Below are positions 8,037 to 16,730 of a stretch of 64,000 nucleotides of DNA, piece by piece. This DNA is from SAR86 cluster bacterium AG-349-I13 (GTDB lineage Bacteria > Pseudomonadota > Gammaproteobacteria > Magnimaribacterales > TMED112). The stretch is taken from the NCBI GenBank assembly GCA_003278815.1, contig QCDB01000003.1:1-64000 (forward strand), read 5' to 3'. The first letter of the stretch is position 1, and each line of letters begins with the position of its first letter. A program made the translations under genes and the position numbers. Below the pieces are notes generated by a model. That model was not told the origin of the DNA, made no database searches, and saw only the letters and a program-made list of their open reading frames with translations.

Positions 8037-9308
8037 GTGTATTTCTCGAAATTATTCGTCCCCACCACAAGGCAAGATCCATCAGATGCTGAATTAATTA
8101 GCCATAAACTAATGGTTAGAAGCGGTATGATTAAAAAAACTGCTGCTGGAATTTATAATTGGTTACCACTTGGATATAAAGTACTGAAAAAAGTCGAGAA
8201 TATAGTTAGAAAAAATCTTGATGGTTTTGGAGGGCAAGAAATATTAATGCCCATGGTTCAACCAGCGGAATTATGGAAAGAATCGCTTAGGTTTGATCAG
8301 TATGGTAAAGAACTTTTAAAGTTTAAAGATAGGTCAGAAAGAGATTTTGTTTTAGGGCCAACACATGAGGAAATAATCTGTGAGATCTTTAGAAGCTATC
8401 CAATAAGTTATAAGGATCTGCCAATTAATTTATATCAAATTCAAACAAAATTTAGAGATGAAATACGCCCGAGATTCGGTGTCATGAGATGTAGAGAGTT
8501 TCTAATGAAAGATGCATATAGCTTTGATATCGACGAAAAAGGTATGGAGATGAGTTATAAAAATATGAAAGAGGCTTATGTAAGCACCTTTGACGATATT
8601 GGCTTAGATTATAGGATTGTGAAAGCAGATGCTGGTAATATTGGCGGCGATGTCAGTGAGGAATTTCACATCATTGCTGATTCTGGAGAAGACTTATTGG
8701 CAATAAGTGATTCAAGTGATTTTGCTGCAAATGTTGAAGTTTTAGAGTACGAGAAAGACCCAAGTGAATTAGATGGAGAACCCTCACCGGACGGTAAAGG
8801 AAAATTAATCATTAAAAGAGGTATTGAAGTCGGGCATATTTTTCAACTCGGACAAAAATATAGTGAAAAGATGTCTGTATCAATTAAGGATTCATCTGGA
8901 CAAAGTATAGATGTTTTCATGGGTTGCTATGGGATCGGTGTATCAAGAATTGTTGCCGCAGCTATTGAGCAAAACCACGATGATAAAGGAATAATATGGC
9001 CATATGCGATTGCTCCTTTTCACGTAAATATAATCTGTCTTGATCCCAAAAAAGATGAGGTTTTAAAGGAGTGTGAAAGCGTTTATCAAATACTTAAAGA
9101 CGCAGGCCATGATGTTATTTTAGACGATAGAGACATGCGTGCTGGTCAAAAATTTACCGATAATGAAATATTAGGAATCCCATATTCTATCGTCATTGGC
9201 CCAAAGAATTTTTCAAATAATAATTTTGAATTTGTAATTAGAAATACAAATGAAAAATTAGATTTAAGTATTGATGAAATAAAACAAAAAATGGAGGAAG
9301 AAAAATGA
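8037..9308 (+). CDS. proS: Proline--tRNA ligase lacking the INS editing domain
   Basis: This class II synthetase charges tRNA-Pro. The start is GTG at 8037, six bases behind a strong GAGGAG. Motifs include DAELISHKLMVRSGMIKKTA, GPTHEEII, IQTKFRDEIRPRFGVMRCRE, EVGHIFQLGQKYS and GCYGIGVSRIVAA, followed by a C-terminal anticodon-binding domain (about 330-423). At 423 residues it is about 150 shorter than E. coli ProS. The missing part is the INS domain that deacylates Ala-tRNA-Pro: residues of about 225-265 form only a short linker between FAANVEV and GHIF. INS-less ProS is normal in alphaproteobacteria. A TATAAT at 8014-8019 could be the -10 element. Confidence 0.94.
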   Translation: MYFSKLFVPTTRQDPSDAELISHKLMVRSGMIKKTAAGIYNWLPLGYKVLKKVENIVRKNLDGFGGQEILMPMVQPAELWKESLRFDQYGKELLKFKDRSERDFVLGPTHEEIICEIFRSYPISYKDLPINLYQIQTKFRDEIRPRFGVMRCREFLMKDAYSFDIDEKGMEMSYKNMKEAYVSTFDDIGLDYRIVKADAGNIGGDVSEEFHIIADSGEDLLAISDSSDFAANVEVLEYEKDPSELDGEPSPDGKGKLIIKRGIEVGHIFQLGQKYSEKMSVSIKDSSGQSIDVFMGCYGIGVSRIVAAAIEQNHDDKGIIWPYAIAPFHVNIICLDPKKDEVLKECESVYQILKDAGHDVILDDRDMRAGQKFTDNEILGIPYSIVIGPKNFSNNNFEFVIRNTNEKLDLSIDEIKQKMEEEK

Positions 9309-11170
9309 TTAGATTTTTTACATCAATTGGCGGTTTTTTATTGGGAGCACTAATATTTGCATTTTTACTGACAATTTCATTCAATCCAAATTTTTTTGCG
9401 AAAGCAATGCTAAAAGATTTTGCAAAAAGCATTGCTCAACCAGCTGACAATAGTCTTGATAAGTTTCTTGATGAGTCGGTCTTAACGCCTATTCTCGATA
9501 GTCCACAAACTTTAACTAGCTTGGGGCTCCATCAACTTGACTTTCTTACCAATCATAATGAAAAATTAGATGACTATTCAGTCGAAAAATCAGAAACAGA
9601 TCACGAAAAATTTCTTGTCTATTATGAAAAGTTAAATAATTTTGATGAAACAAAGTTACCTAACTCTGCAAAACTTAATTTGCAGGTTGCAAAATTTGCA
9701 GCGAATATTGAAAAACGGGGCTTTGAAAATTTCAGATATTACATGGGCCCTTTTATCCAATTTTACGGAACACATCTAAGTTTCGTAAATTTTATGACAG
9801 ATACCCATAAATTGGTTACTGAAAAAGATGCTGAAGATTACATTAAACGTATATCCCATATACCAAGAGCGATTGAACAGCTAATGATATTTGAAAAAAG
9901 AAGAGCTGAAGCTGGAATTTATTCTCCAAAGTTTGTATATGAAAAAACCTTATTACAGCTCACTTCTCTAATTGAAACTCCAACTGACCAACATCCGTTA
10001 TTTATTAGCTTTAAAGATGCATCAGAATCAATGAATCTAGATAACGATAAAAAAGAATATATGTTCCTAAGTCTCAAAGATAATATTGAAAAATTTAAAT
10101 CTTCATACGCAAAATTAAAAATTCTTGTAGAAGAAAATTCTAAAAATGCTAGACAGTTTGATGGGGTATGGAGCTTGCCTAACGGTGATGATTACTATAA
10201 ACATCGCTTACAAATCTTCACCACAACAGATCTAACAGCTGATGAAATTCATAATTTAGGTTTACAAATGGTTGAGGAAATTCAATCAGAAATTAGAAGG
10301 ATATTATCAGATGAAGGTTATGATACAAACCGACCATTAGCTGATCTTTTTGTTGAATTAAATAATGATCCTAGATTCTTATTTGAGGACTCAGACAAAG
10401 GCAGAGAAGCAATTCTCGAAGAGTATAGAAGAATAAATGAAGAAACTTATGCAATGCTCCCAGATTATTTTAATGAATTACCTGAAGCAAAAGTCATAGT
10501 TAAAAGAGTTCCAATTTTTTCTGAAAAAAGTGCTGCAGGAGGGTATTATCAAGGATCTTCATTAGATGGTTCCAGACCAGCTGCATGGTATGCCAATTTA
10601 TATGATATTAATGCAACACAGACTTTCAAAATGCCTGCACTCTCTTTTCATGAAGCTGTCCCTGGCCATCACTTGCAGATAGCTTTAAATCAAGAGAATC
10701 AAAATCAGACTCTTTGGAACAAATTTGGATATAGAACTTCAGCTTTTTCAGAGGGATGGGCATTGTATGCTGAGAGATTAGCAGTTGAGGCTGGTTTAAT
10801 AAAAGATCCATATGAAATGATTGGTTCGCTACAATCAGAACTTTTTAGAGCAGCAAGATTAGTTGTTGATACAGGCCTTCATTCAAAAGAATGGACAAGA
10901 GAAGAGGCTATTATTTACATGATGGATAATGCCGGTGAAGTTAGAAGTGAATCTGAATCAGAGATTGAAAGATATATTGTCTGGCCTGCTCAAGCTACCT
11001 CTTACATGATTGGCAGGATTAAGATTATGGAATTAAGAGAAAGAGCAAAAGCAGAACTTGGGAATAGATTCAACATAAAAGATTTTCATTCAGTAGTTTT
11101 AATGAATGGAATCTTGCCTCTAACAGTATTAGAGGCTTTAGTCGATCAGTACATCAAAGAAAATAGTTAA
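9305..11170 (+). CDS. DUF885 family protein, membrane-anchored metallopeptidase-like
   Basis: The 621-residue product has an N-terminal hydrophobic segment (about 5-27, [19 protein letters not shown]), a signal anchor or uncleaved signal, then a long mostly helical domain. Near residue 450 is [17 protein letters not shown], the HExxPGHH variant of the zinc-peptidase motif typical of DUF885. About 30 residues later comes [15 protein letters not shown], whose Glu residues would complete the metal site. Members of the family are predicted peptidases with no established general substrate. The start overlaps the proS stop (ATGA). The stop shares TTAA with recA on the other strand. Confidence 0.82.
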   Translation: MIRFFTSIGGFLLGALIFAFLLTISFNPNFFAKAMLKDFAKSIAQPADNSLDKFLDESVLTPILDSPQTLTSLGLHQLDFLTNHNEKLDDYSVEKSETDHEKFLVYYEKLNNFDETKLPNSAKLNLQVAKFAANIEKRGFENFRYYMGPFIQFYGTHLSFVNFMTDTHKLVTEKDAEDYIKRISHIPRAIEQLMIFEKRRAEAGIYSPKFVYEKTLLQLTSLIETPTDQHPLFISFKDASESMNLDNDKKEYMFLSLKDNIEKFKSSYAKLKILVEENSKNARQFDGVWSLPNGDDYYKHRLQIFTTTDLTADEIHNLGLQMVEEIQSEIRRILSDEGYDTNRPLADLFVELNNDPRFLFEDSDKGREAILEEYRRINEETYAMLPDYFNELPEAKVIVKRVPIFSEKSAAGGYYQGSSLDGSRPAAWYANLYDINATQTFKMPALSFHEAVPGHHLQIALNQENQNQTLWNKFGYRTSAFSEGWALYAERLAVEAGLIKDPYEMIGSLQSELFRAARLVVDTGLHSKEWTREEAIIYMMDNAGEVRSESESEIERYIVWPAQATSYMIGRIKIMELRERAKAELGNRFNIKDFHSVVLMNGILPLTVLEALVDQYIKENS

Positions 11171-12144
11171 TCCGCAAGAACAGAAGCTTCTATTTCTTCA
11201 AGAATTTTTGGATTATCTTTCAAAAACTCAGAAGTTTTAGCAATACCTTGACCAATTTTATCCCCTTTATAGCTGTACCAAGCTCCTGCTTTTTCTATAA
11301 TTCCTTTTTTCACAGCAAACTCGATTATCTCAGCATTCTTGTTAATACCTTTACCATAAAGAATCTGAAATTCTACAACTTTGAATGGAGGTGCCATCTT
11401 GTTTTTCACAACTTTTACTCTTGTTTCATTCCCTACTACTTCGTCTCCATCTTTTATTGCTCCGATTCGTCTTATGTCCAGTCTTACACTAGAGTAAAAT
11501 TTGAGAGCATTACCGCCCGTAGTGGTTTCTGGGCTTCCAAACATTACACCAATTTTCATTCTTATCTGATTAATAAAAATAACTAAAGTATTCGATTTTT
11601 GGATACTGCCTGTAATCTTTCTAAGCGCTTGAGACATCAATCTTGCTTGGAGACCAACATGTGAATCCCCCATGTCACCCTCTAACTCTGCTCTAGGAAC
11701 TAATGCAGCTACACTATCTACTACAATCACGTCTAAACTACCGCTTTTGACTAACATATCAGTTACCTCAAGTGCTTGTTCTCCTGTATCAGGTTGAGAT
11801 AAAAGGAGTTCATCAATATCTACTCCAAGAGCTTTTGCATATTCTGGATCAAGTGCATGTTCTGCATCAATAAAGGCAGCACTTCCACCTGCTTTTTGAC
11901 ACTCTGCGATAATTTGAAGCGTTAGTGTTGTTTTACCTGAAGATTCAGGACCATATATTTCAACTACCCTCCCTTTAGGAAGACCTCCTATGCCTAAAGC
12001 TTTATCTAAGCCAAATGAGCCAGTTGGAATAGATGGAACTTCTACAGTTTCTCTGGTTCCTAATTTCATAATTGTTCCTTTACCAAATTGGCTTTCAATT
12101 TGTTTTAAAGCTGTGTCGAGAGATTGTTTCTTTGTATCTGCCAT
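11167..12144 (-). CDS. recA: Recombinase RecA without acidic tail
   Basis: RecA forms filaments on single-stranded DNA, drives strand exchange and triggers LexA self-cleavage. The 325-residue product has the N-terminal oligomerisation segment ([14 protein letters not shown]), Walker [10 protein letters not shown] near residue 65, Walker B ([17 protein letters not shown]), loop L1 with [19 protein letters not shown] and loop L2 ([18 protein letters not shown]). It ends EIEASVLAD, so the acidic C-terminal tail of about 25 residues found in E. coli RecA is missing. That tail restrains RecA activity. A LexA-like box lies 14 bases upstream of the ATG. No recX follows; the gene ends against DUF885. 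Confidence 0.97.
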   Translation of the reverse strand: MADTKKQSLDTALKQIESQFGKGTIMKLGTRETVEVPSIPTGSFGLDKALGIGGLPKGRVVEIYGPESSGKTTLTLQIIAECQKAGGSAAFIDAEHALDPEYAKALGVDIDELLLSQPDTGEQALEVTDMLVKSGSLDVIVVDSVAALVPRAELEGDMGDSHVGLQARLMSQALRKITGSIQKSNTLVIFINQIRMKIGVMFGSPETTTGGNALKFYSSVRLDIRRIGAIKDGDEVVGNETRVKVVKNKMAPPFKVVEFQILYGKGINKNAEIIEFAVKKGIIEKAGAWYSYKGDKIGQGIAKTSEFLKDNPKILEEIEASVLAD

Positions 12145-12157
12145 TTTAAATCCTATG

Positions 12158-12173
12158 GTGTATATATATACAG
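12158..12173 (-). promoter_or_regulatory. LexA/SOS box of recA
   Basis: The minus strand reads CTGTATATATATACAC, matching the gammaproteobacterial SOS consensus CTGT-N8-ACAG, with alternating AT core, at all but the last base. It covers the expected transcription start of recA and ends 14 bases upstream of the ATG, a position where bound repressor would block RNA polymerase. No lexA gene lies in the window. Confidence 0.75.
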
Positions 12174-12203
12174 TATTAGACCATATAAATTTTATATAGT
12201 CTA
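12173..12203 (-). promoter_or_regulatory. Putative sigma70 promoter of recA
   Basis: On the minus strand TAGACT (-35 like) and TCTAAT (-10 like) are separated by 17 bases, directly upstream of the SOS box, so the predicted start point falls inside the LexA site. Both hexamers deviate from consensus, and in AT-rich DNA chance matches are common. Confidence 0.4.
12177..12203. promoter_or_regulatory. 27-base dyad between recA and fdxA
   Basis: This near-perfect inverted repeat has arms TAGACCATATAAA and TTTATATAGTCTA around a central T; 12 of 13 positions pair. It spans the spacer of the putative recA promoter and is followed by the palindrome GTCTAGAC (12199-12206). It could be an operator for a second regulator acting on recA, on fdxA (start 12271) or on both. 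No regulator can be named from sequence. Confidence 0.45.
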
Positions 12204-12270
12204 GACATTTATAAATTTTTTAACTTTTAATAATTAATTGCAACCTTATTTATTAAAGTAAAATACTTTT

Positions 12271-12597
12271 ATGGCTTTTATAGTTACTGAATCATGCATT
12301 GAATGTAAACACACAGATTGCGTCGAAGTTTGTCCCGTTGATTGTTTTTATGAGGGAGAGAATTTTCTTGTTATCAATCCTGATGAATGTATTGACTGTG
12401 GTTTATGTGAGCCCGAGTGTCCAGTAGATGCTATTTTTTCAGAGGACGAGCTACCGCCTGATCAAATTCCTTTTATAGAAATAAATGAAAAATTTTCACA
12501 AGAATGGCCTAATATTTCGGAAAAAAAGGAAGCATTGCCAGAAGCTGAAAAATTTGCAAAGCAAAAAGAAAAACTTAATTTGCTCAAAGGGATTTAA
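12271..12597 (+). CDS. fdxA: Seven-iron ferredoxin FdxA
   Basis: This small electron carrier binds one [3Fe-4S] and one [4Fe-4S] cluster. The 108-residue product carries [17 protein letters not shown] at residues 9-25 and [15 protein letters not shown] at 40-54, with the characteristic eight-residue spacing in the first motif. The C-terminal extension is typical of Azotobacter-type FdI/FdxA. It is transcribed divergently from recA across 126 bases that hold the SOS box and the dyad. In Pseudomonas fdxA lies near rpoS, mutS and recA; here only recA remains. The stop shares TTAA with the convergent DUF368 gene. Confidence 0.95.
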   Translation: MAFIVTESCIECKHTDCVEVCPVDCFYEGENFLVINPDECIDCGLCEPECPVDAIFSEDELPPDQIPFIEINEKFSQEWPNISEKKEALPEAEKFAKQKEKLNLLKGI

Positions 12598-13328
12598 GAC
12601 AAGTGCAACCAAACAGCAGGAACTGATCCTAATATTAGTCCAGAAAAAAATACTTTAGTCTTAACTTCATTAGAATTAATCATTTTTATTATTTGAGCCG
12701 GAATAATAAGGAAAGATATGACCATTCCAACTATAAAGGGCACTAGAAAGATCACATCAAAATCTTTTATTGCTGTGGTTATATTTCCATATACGCCAAG
12801 AATTACTAAAACTAAAGAGCCTGAAATGCCAGGTAAAAGAAATGCAGTAAAGGCCATGAGGCCTGCCAAGATCAGTAAAAATATGTTGTTAAAATCTAAT
12901 TCCACTAATGATAGCGAGATAATTATTGCTAATATTAAGCCCAAAATAAAGTCAAAAAGATATATGAAAGAATCATTCAGAGATTGATCGAGGACACAAT
13001 TCTTAATGACCGCAACTAACATCACTGCCGAAAGAAAAATTTTAAGCTCGTAAAGATAGTTGTTCCTAAAATAATCAATTGCATAAGCTGATAGATACAC
13101 CGAAATTATCATCCCTAAAAGCAAAGGAATGATAAAACTAAAATTAATCTCATCAGAAAAATACTTTAAATTAGGTTTAAGTTTAATTGGACTAAATACA
13201 TGTAAAAAAGTTACAAATTCTTTATAAACATTGAATAAACCTGCAATTGTTGCACCAGAAATACCAGGCGTGATCTCAGCTATGCCCATGCAAAATCCCG
13301 CTAAGAACTTATGAGAAACTTTAGACAT
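12594..13328 (-). CDS. DUF368 (PopT-type) polyprenyl-phosphate transporter
   Basis: This polytopic inner-membrane protein of 244 residues has about eight hydrophobic segments. It contains the two hallmark repeats of DUF368, [12 protein letters not shown] near residue 19 and [12 protein letters not shown] near 165. The family has been shown to recycle undecaprenyl phosphate across the membrane (PopT-type transporters), which fits a window full of lipid-carrier users (mraY, murG). The start overlaps the surE stop by eight bases. It stands where Pseudomonas-like genomes carry pcm, nlpD and rpoS. Confidence 0.82.
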   Translation of the reverse strand: MSKVSHKFLAGFCMGIAEITPGISGATIAGLFNVYKEFVTFLHVFSPIKLKPNLKYFSDEINFSFIIPLLLGMIISVYLSAYAIDYFRNNYLYELKIFLSAVMLVAVIKNCVLDQSLNDSFIYLFDFILGLILAIIISLSLVELDFNNIFLLILAGLMAFTAFLLPGISGSLVLVILGVYGNITTAIKDFDVIFLVPFIVGMVISFLIIPAQIIKMINSNEVKTKVFFSGLILGSVPAVWLHLS

Positions 13329-14064
13329 TAGGCAATTTGCCTTTCACTTTTTTAAGATTTGTCATATCCCAGAAAAGTGGAGTTACAGATATATTTTTAT
13401 TAATGATTGCTTCAAAATCTGTTCCAGTTAAGTCACCATCTGGTTCTCCAGATTTTCCAATCTTATAACTTACGTTCTGATCATCTCCGTCGAATTCAGG
13501 AGCTAATGGTACTCCTCTATTGCCTAGGCGTGTAAACTTAAAGCCTTTAAGCTCACTAAATGGCAAGTTTGGAATATTAACATTAAAGACTAATCCAGTA
13601 TGTCCATTTTCACTGTAATTATCTGAGACATAGTTAAGCATAAGTTCGGTTGCCAAGACCGCTGATTCAAAATACTCAAAAGATCTTCCAGAAATTGAAG
13701 TTGCTATAGGTGGATATTTCAACTTCCTTCCTGTAAATGCTGCTCCCAAAGTTCCAGAATGAATTACGTCATCACCCATATTAGCTCCTTTGTTGATGCC
13801 TGAAATAATAATATCTGGGATGTCTTTCATTATTGCCATTAGCCCCATGAAAACGCAATCTGCTGGAGTGCCATCTACTGCATAAATATTATCATCTTGC
13901 TTTTCAATTTGAACTGAAGTTCTTAAAGTAATAGCTGCACCTTGCCCACTTTTGTCCTTTTTCGGAGCAATTAAAGTAACTTCATGATTTTCTTGTAACT
14001 TTTCAAATAACGCCCTAGTGATTTTTGACTCAATTCCGTCGTCATTTGTGAGTAAAATTTTCAT
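13321..14064 (-). CDS. surE: 5'/3'-nucleotidase SurE
   Basis: SurE is a metal-dependent nucleoside monophosphate phosphatase. The 247-residue product begins MKILLTNDDGIES, with the Asn-Asp-Asp metal site. It continues with APKKDKSGQGAAIT, VDGTPADCVFMGL and IISGINKGANMGDDVIHSGTLG, all conserved. Length is normal. Its start overlaps the ispDF stop (ATGA). surE next to the ispD/ispF region is standard in gammaproteobacteria; the truD gene that often lies between them is absent. Confidence 0.95.
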   Translation of the reverse strand: MKILLTNDDGIESKITRALFEKLQENHEVTLIAPKKDKSGQGAAITLRTSVQIEKQDDNIYAVDGTPADCVFMGLMAIMKDIPDIIISGINKGANMGDDVIHSGTLGAAFTGRKLKYPPIATSISGRSFEYFESAVLATELMLNYVSDNYSENGHTGLVFNVNIPNLPFSELKGFKFTRLGNRGVPLAPEFDGDDQNVSYKIGKSGEPDGDLTGTDFEAIINKNISVTPLFWDMTNLKKVKGKLPNV

Positions 14065-15212
14065 TTTTTCAATTTAGCCATTACAAGACAGGCAGCTCCC
14101 TCATTATTGCCAATGAAGCCCATCTTTTCTGAAGTCTTTGCTTTAAAACCAATATTTGACTCTTTTAACCCTGTTATATTTTTTAGGCTAGCTATAATTT
14201 TTTCTCTAAAAGTATTTAATTTAGGCTCTTCCAATATTACGATTATATCAACCTGACTGAGTGAATACCCTTTTTCTTGGATCATTTCATTGGTTAATTC
14301 AAATAAATATTTTCCTTCACTATCTTTCCACTTTTCTGTATTTGGAAAATAAGTGCCTATATCACCAAGCCCAAGCGACCCAAGCATAGAGTCAATTAAG
14401 GCATGTAAAACAATATCACCATCTGAATGAGCATCAAATTTGTATTCACATGGAACCTTGTAACCACCAATCATTAATCCGTCACCAGGCGAAAATCTAT
14501 GACTGTCGAAGCCATTACCTATTTTTTCGTCTAACAAATCTTCTTGCACTGTTATCTTTATATTTGATCTATGACCAGGCAGAAATCTAATTTTTCCACC
14601 AGTTTTTTCTATCGCCTCTGATTCATCTCCAGGATAGTAATTATCCTTCAGACAAAAATTGATTGATTCTTCTAAAACACTTGAAAGACATATCTGGGGT
14701 GTTTGAGCTAAGTAATATTTATTCCTATCGACACTTTTTTTAATTGAAAAAGTATCTGGGTCAATCTTTTTCAATGCTTCATAAATTGGAATTCCATAAA
14801 TAAGTGCATCATCTGTTTTCTCATCAAAATCTTTTATGAGATTCTTAATCATATCAGTGCTGATAAATGGCCTGACTGCATCATGTACAACAACTAGACT
14901 ATTTTCTTTGATATTTTCTAACGCATTTAAAACTGATTCAGCCCTGGTTTTGCCTCCTAAAATACTCTTTACTTTTTCATTTTTAGCAATACCCAAATTT
15001 GAGAAAATTTTATCTTTTTCTCCTAGTGGAACAATAATCTTTTCAATTTCATCTATTTTTAAAAACTGATTAATGGTTTTTTCAATTATAAGCTCTTCAT
15101 TAATATTGAAATATTGTTTAGGAAGAGTTGCGTCAAAACGTGTTCCAGAACCTGCAGATGGGATTATTGCATATACTTTTTTACTCTGGTTCTTCATCAA
15201 TATATTCTTCAT
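14061..15212 (-). CDS. ispDF: Bifunctional IspD/IspF (MEP pathway)
   Basis: One 383-residue protein joins two enzymes of isoprenoid synthesis. Residues of about 10-225 are IspD (2-C-methyl-D-erythritol 4-phosphate cytidylyltransferase: IIPSAGSGTRFDATLPKQYF, VVVHDAVRPFIS, DRNKYYLAQTPQ). Residues of about 228-383 are IspF (2,4-cyclodiphosphate synthase: IGNGFDSHRFSPGDGLMIGG, DAHSDGDIVLHALIDSMLG, KAKTSEKMGFIG), with the Asp-His metal ligands. The fusion is common in alphaproteobacteria and Campylobacterota; most gammaproteobacteria have separate genes. The start overlaps ftsB by 32 bases. An ATG five codons downstream (15197) is an alternative start. Confidence 0.95.
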   Translation of the reverse strand: MKNILMKNQSKKVYAIIPSAGSGTRFDATLPKQYFNINEELIIEKTINQFLKIDEIEKIIVPLGEKDKIFSNLGIAKNEKVKSILGGKTRAESVLNALENIKENSLVVVHDAVRPFISTDMIKNLIKDFDEKTDDALIYGIPIYEALKKIDPDTFSIKKSVDRNKYYLAQTPQICLSSVLEESINFCLKDNYYPGDESEAIEKTGGKIRFLPGHRSNIKITVQEDLLDEKIGNGFDSHRFSPGDGLMIGGYKVPCEYKFDAHSDGDIVLHALIDSMLGSLGLGDIGTYFPNTEKWKDSEGKYLFELTNEMIQEKGYSLSQVDIIVILEEPKLNTFREKIIASLKNITGLKESNIGFKAKTSEKMGFIGNNEGAACLVMAKLKK

Positions 15213-15477
15213 TCTCTTTTATTAATCCTAAATTTTCTCTTGCTATATGTTCCACATACTCATCATTATTTTTAAGTAATATTATTTCATCTTTAAGCGT
15301 TTCATTTTCCTCTGCGATGTTTGCAAGTTCATACTCTTTTTCATTAATTAATGTTTCTAATTTTCTATTCTCTTGGAAACTAAATTGGCCAAAAAGAATA
15401 TCTCTCAATAAACACATTGAAAAAACTGTTAGTAATATTAGGGCCAAATATCTAAAAACTTTTTTAGCAGTATTCAT
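15181..15477 (-). CDS. ftsB: Cell division protein FtsB
   Basis: FtsB is a small bitopic septal protein that forms a complex with FtsL and FtsQ. The 98-residue product has a short cytoplasmic N terminus, one membrane segment (about 8-25) and a leucine-zipper-like coiled coil (about 35-75), followed by EYVEHIARENLGLIKENEEY, the DivIC/FtsB signature. It lies between eno (overlap ATGA) and ispDF, the standard eno-ftsB-ispD order. Confidence 0.92.
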   Translation of the reverse strand: MNTAKKVFRYLALILLTVFSMCLLRDILFGQFSFQENRKLETLINEKEYELANIAEENETLKDEIILLKNNDEYVEHIARENLGLIKENEEYIDEEPE

Positions 15478-16730
15478 GGGTATAACTCATCTTCAATGAG
15501 AAGAAGACGATTATATTTAGCTGTTCTATCTGATCTAGCAGGTGCTCCAGTTTTGATTTGACCAGCATCAACAGCTACAGCTAAATCCGCAATGAAACTA
15601 TCTTCAGTTTCCCCAGATCTATGCGAAATGATAGTCTTATAACCATTATTTTTTGCGAGACATATTGCTTGCATTGTTTCTGATAATGTTCCAACTTGAT
15701 TTAACTTTATCAATATAGAGTTCGCAACTTTACTATCTATTCCTTTTTTAAGTATTTTTTCTTGGGTTACAAATATATCGTCTCCCACTATCTGGAGGTC
15801 AGAATTATTTTTTGTGAAAGTTTTCCAAGCATTCCAGTCTGTTTCATCAAATGGATCTTCAACTGACTTAATTTCATATTTATCAACTAGTGCCTGTATG
15901 TAACCAATCATTTCTTCGGACGAAAAATTTTTACTTTCTCCAATTAATTTATAGTTACCTTTAGTGAAAAGTTCTGATGCTGCGCAATCAAGTGCAATTG
16001 AAATGTCATCTAGATAAGACATACCAGCTTGTTCAATAGATAAAATAATTAAATCTAAAACTTCTTCTGATGTTTTCAAATCAGGAGCAAAGCCCCCCTC
16101 ATCTCCCACAGAAATACTCAGTCCTTTCTTCTTTAAAAGATCTTTTAAATGAGTATAGACTTCTACAGATTTCATTAATCCATCTTTAAAATTAAATTTT
16201 TTTGAAGGGATAATCATGAATTCTTGAATATCAACAATATTATTTGCATGACATCCACCATTCATTATATTGAGCATAGGAACTGGTAGCGACATAGTAG
16301 AGTTCTTGTTAGATATGCCTTTATAAACAATGTTTAGATATTCATATAAAGACGTGTTCATTGAATTGGATGCTGCCCTTGCACAAGCTAGCGAAACAGA
16401 TAAGATCGCATTTGCACCAAGCTTTGATTTATTTTCTGTTGCATCGAACTCAATAAGTTTATTGTCTATTGTCAATTGATCTTGTGGAGAGGCGTCTTTT
16501 AAAATTTTTAATGCTGACTCAGCATTTTTGACTGCGTCTAATACTCCAAGACCACCATATCTTTGGTTATTTTTATCCCTTAATTCGAGTGCTTCAAGTT
16601 GACCTGTAGATGCTCCACTTGGAACCATTGCTTGACCAATACTACCATCATCTAGATAAACACTTGTGCATATTGTGGGTCTTGCTCTCGAGTCTAAGAT
16701 TTCAGCAGATTTTATTTTTGATATTTTCAT
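15474..16730 (-). CDS. eno: Enolase
   Basis: Enolase converts 2-phosphoglycerate to phosphoenolpyruvate. The 418-residue product carries SRARPTICTSVYLDDGS, VPSGASTG, PMLNIMNGGCHANN, SVGDEGGFAPDL, KSVEDPFDETDW, the catalytic-lysine segment ILIKLNQVGTL and SHRSGETED. It is slightly shorter than E. coli Eno (432). It is coupled to kdsA (ATGA) upstream and ftsB downstream. A kdsA-eno pair is frequent, since KdsA consumes phosphoenolpyruvate. Confidence 0.96.
   Translation of the reverse strand: MKISKIKSAEILDSRARPTICTSVYLDDGSIGQAMVPSGASTGQLEALELRDKNNQRYGGLGVLDAVKNAESALKILKDASPQDQLTIDNKLIEFDATENKSKLGANAILSVSLACARAASNSMNTSLYEYLNIVYKGISNKNSTMSLPVPMLNIMNGGCHANNIVDIQEFMIIPSKKFNFKDGLMKSVEVYTHLKDLLKKKGLSISVGDEGGFAPDLKTSEEVLDLIILSIEQAGMSYLDDISIALDCAASELFTKGNYKLIGESKNFSSEEMIGYIQALVDKYEIKSVEDPFDETDWNAWKTFTKNNSDLQIVGDDIFVTQEKILKKGIDSKVANSILIKLNQVGTLSETMQAICLAKNNGYKTIISHRSGETEDSFIADLAVAVDAGQIKTGAPARSDRTAKYNRLLLIEDELYP

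Noticed and set aside
11248-11586. 112-codon plus-strand frame inside recA
   Set aside because: Antisense shadow of conserved RecA residues, without domain similarity.
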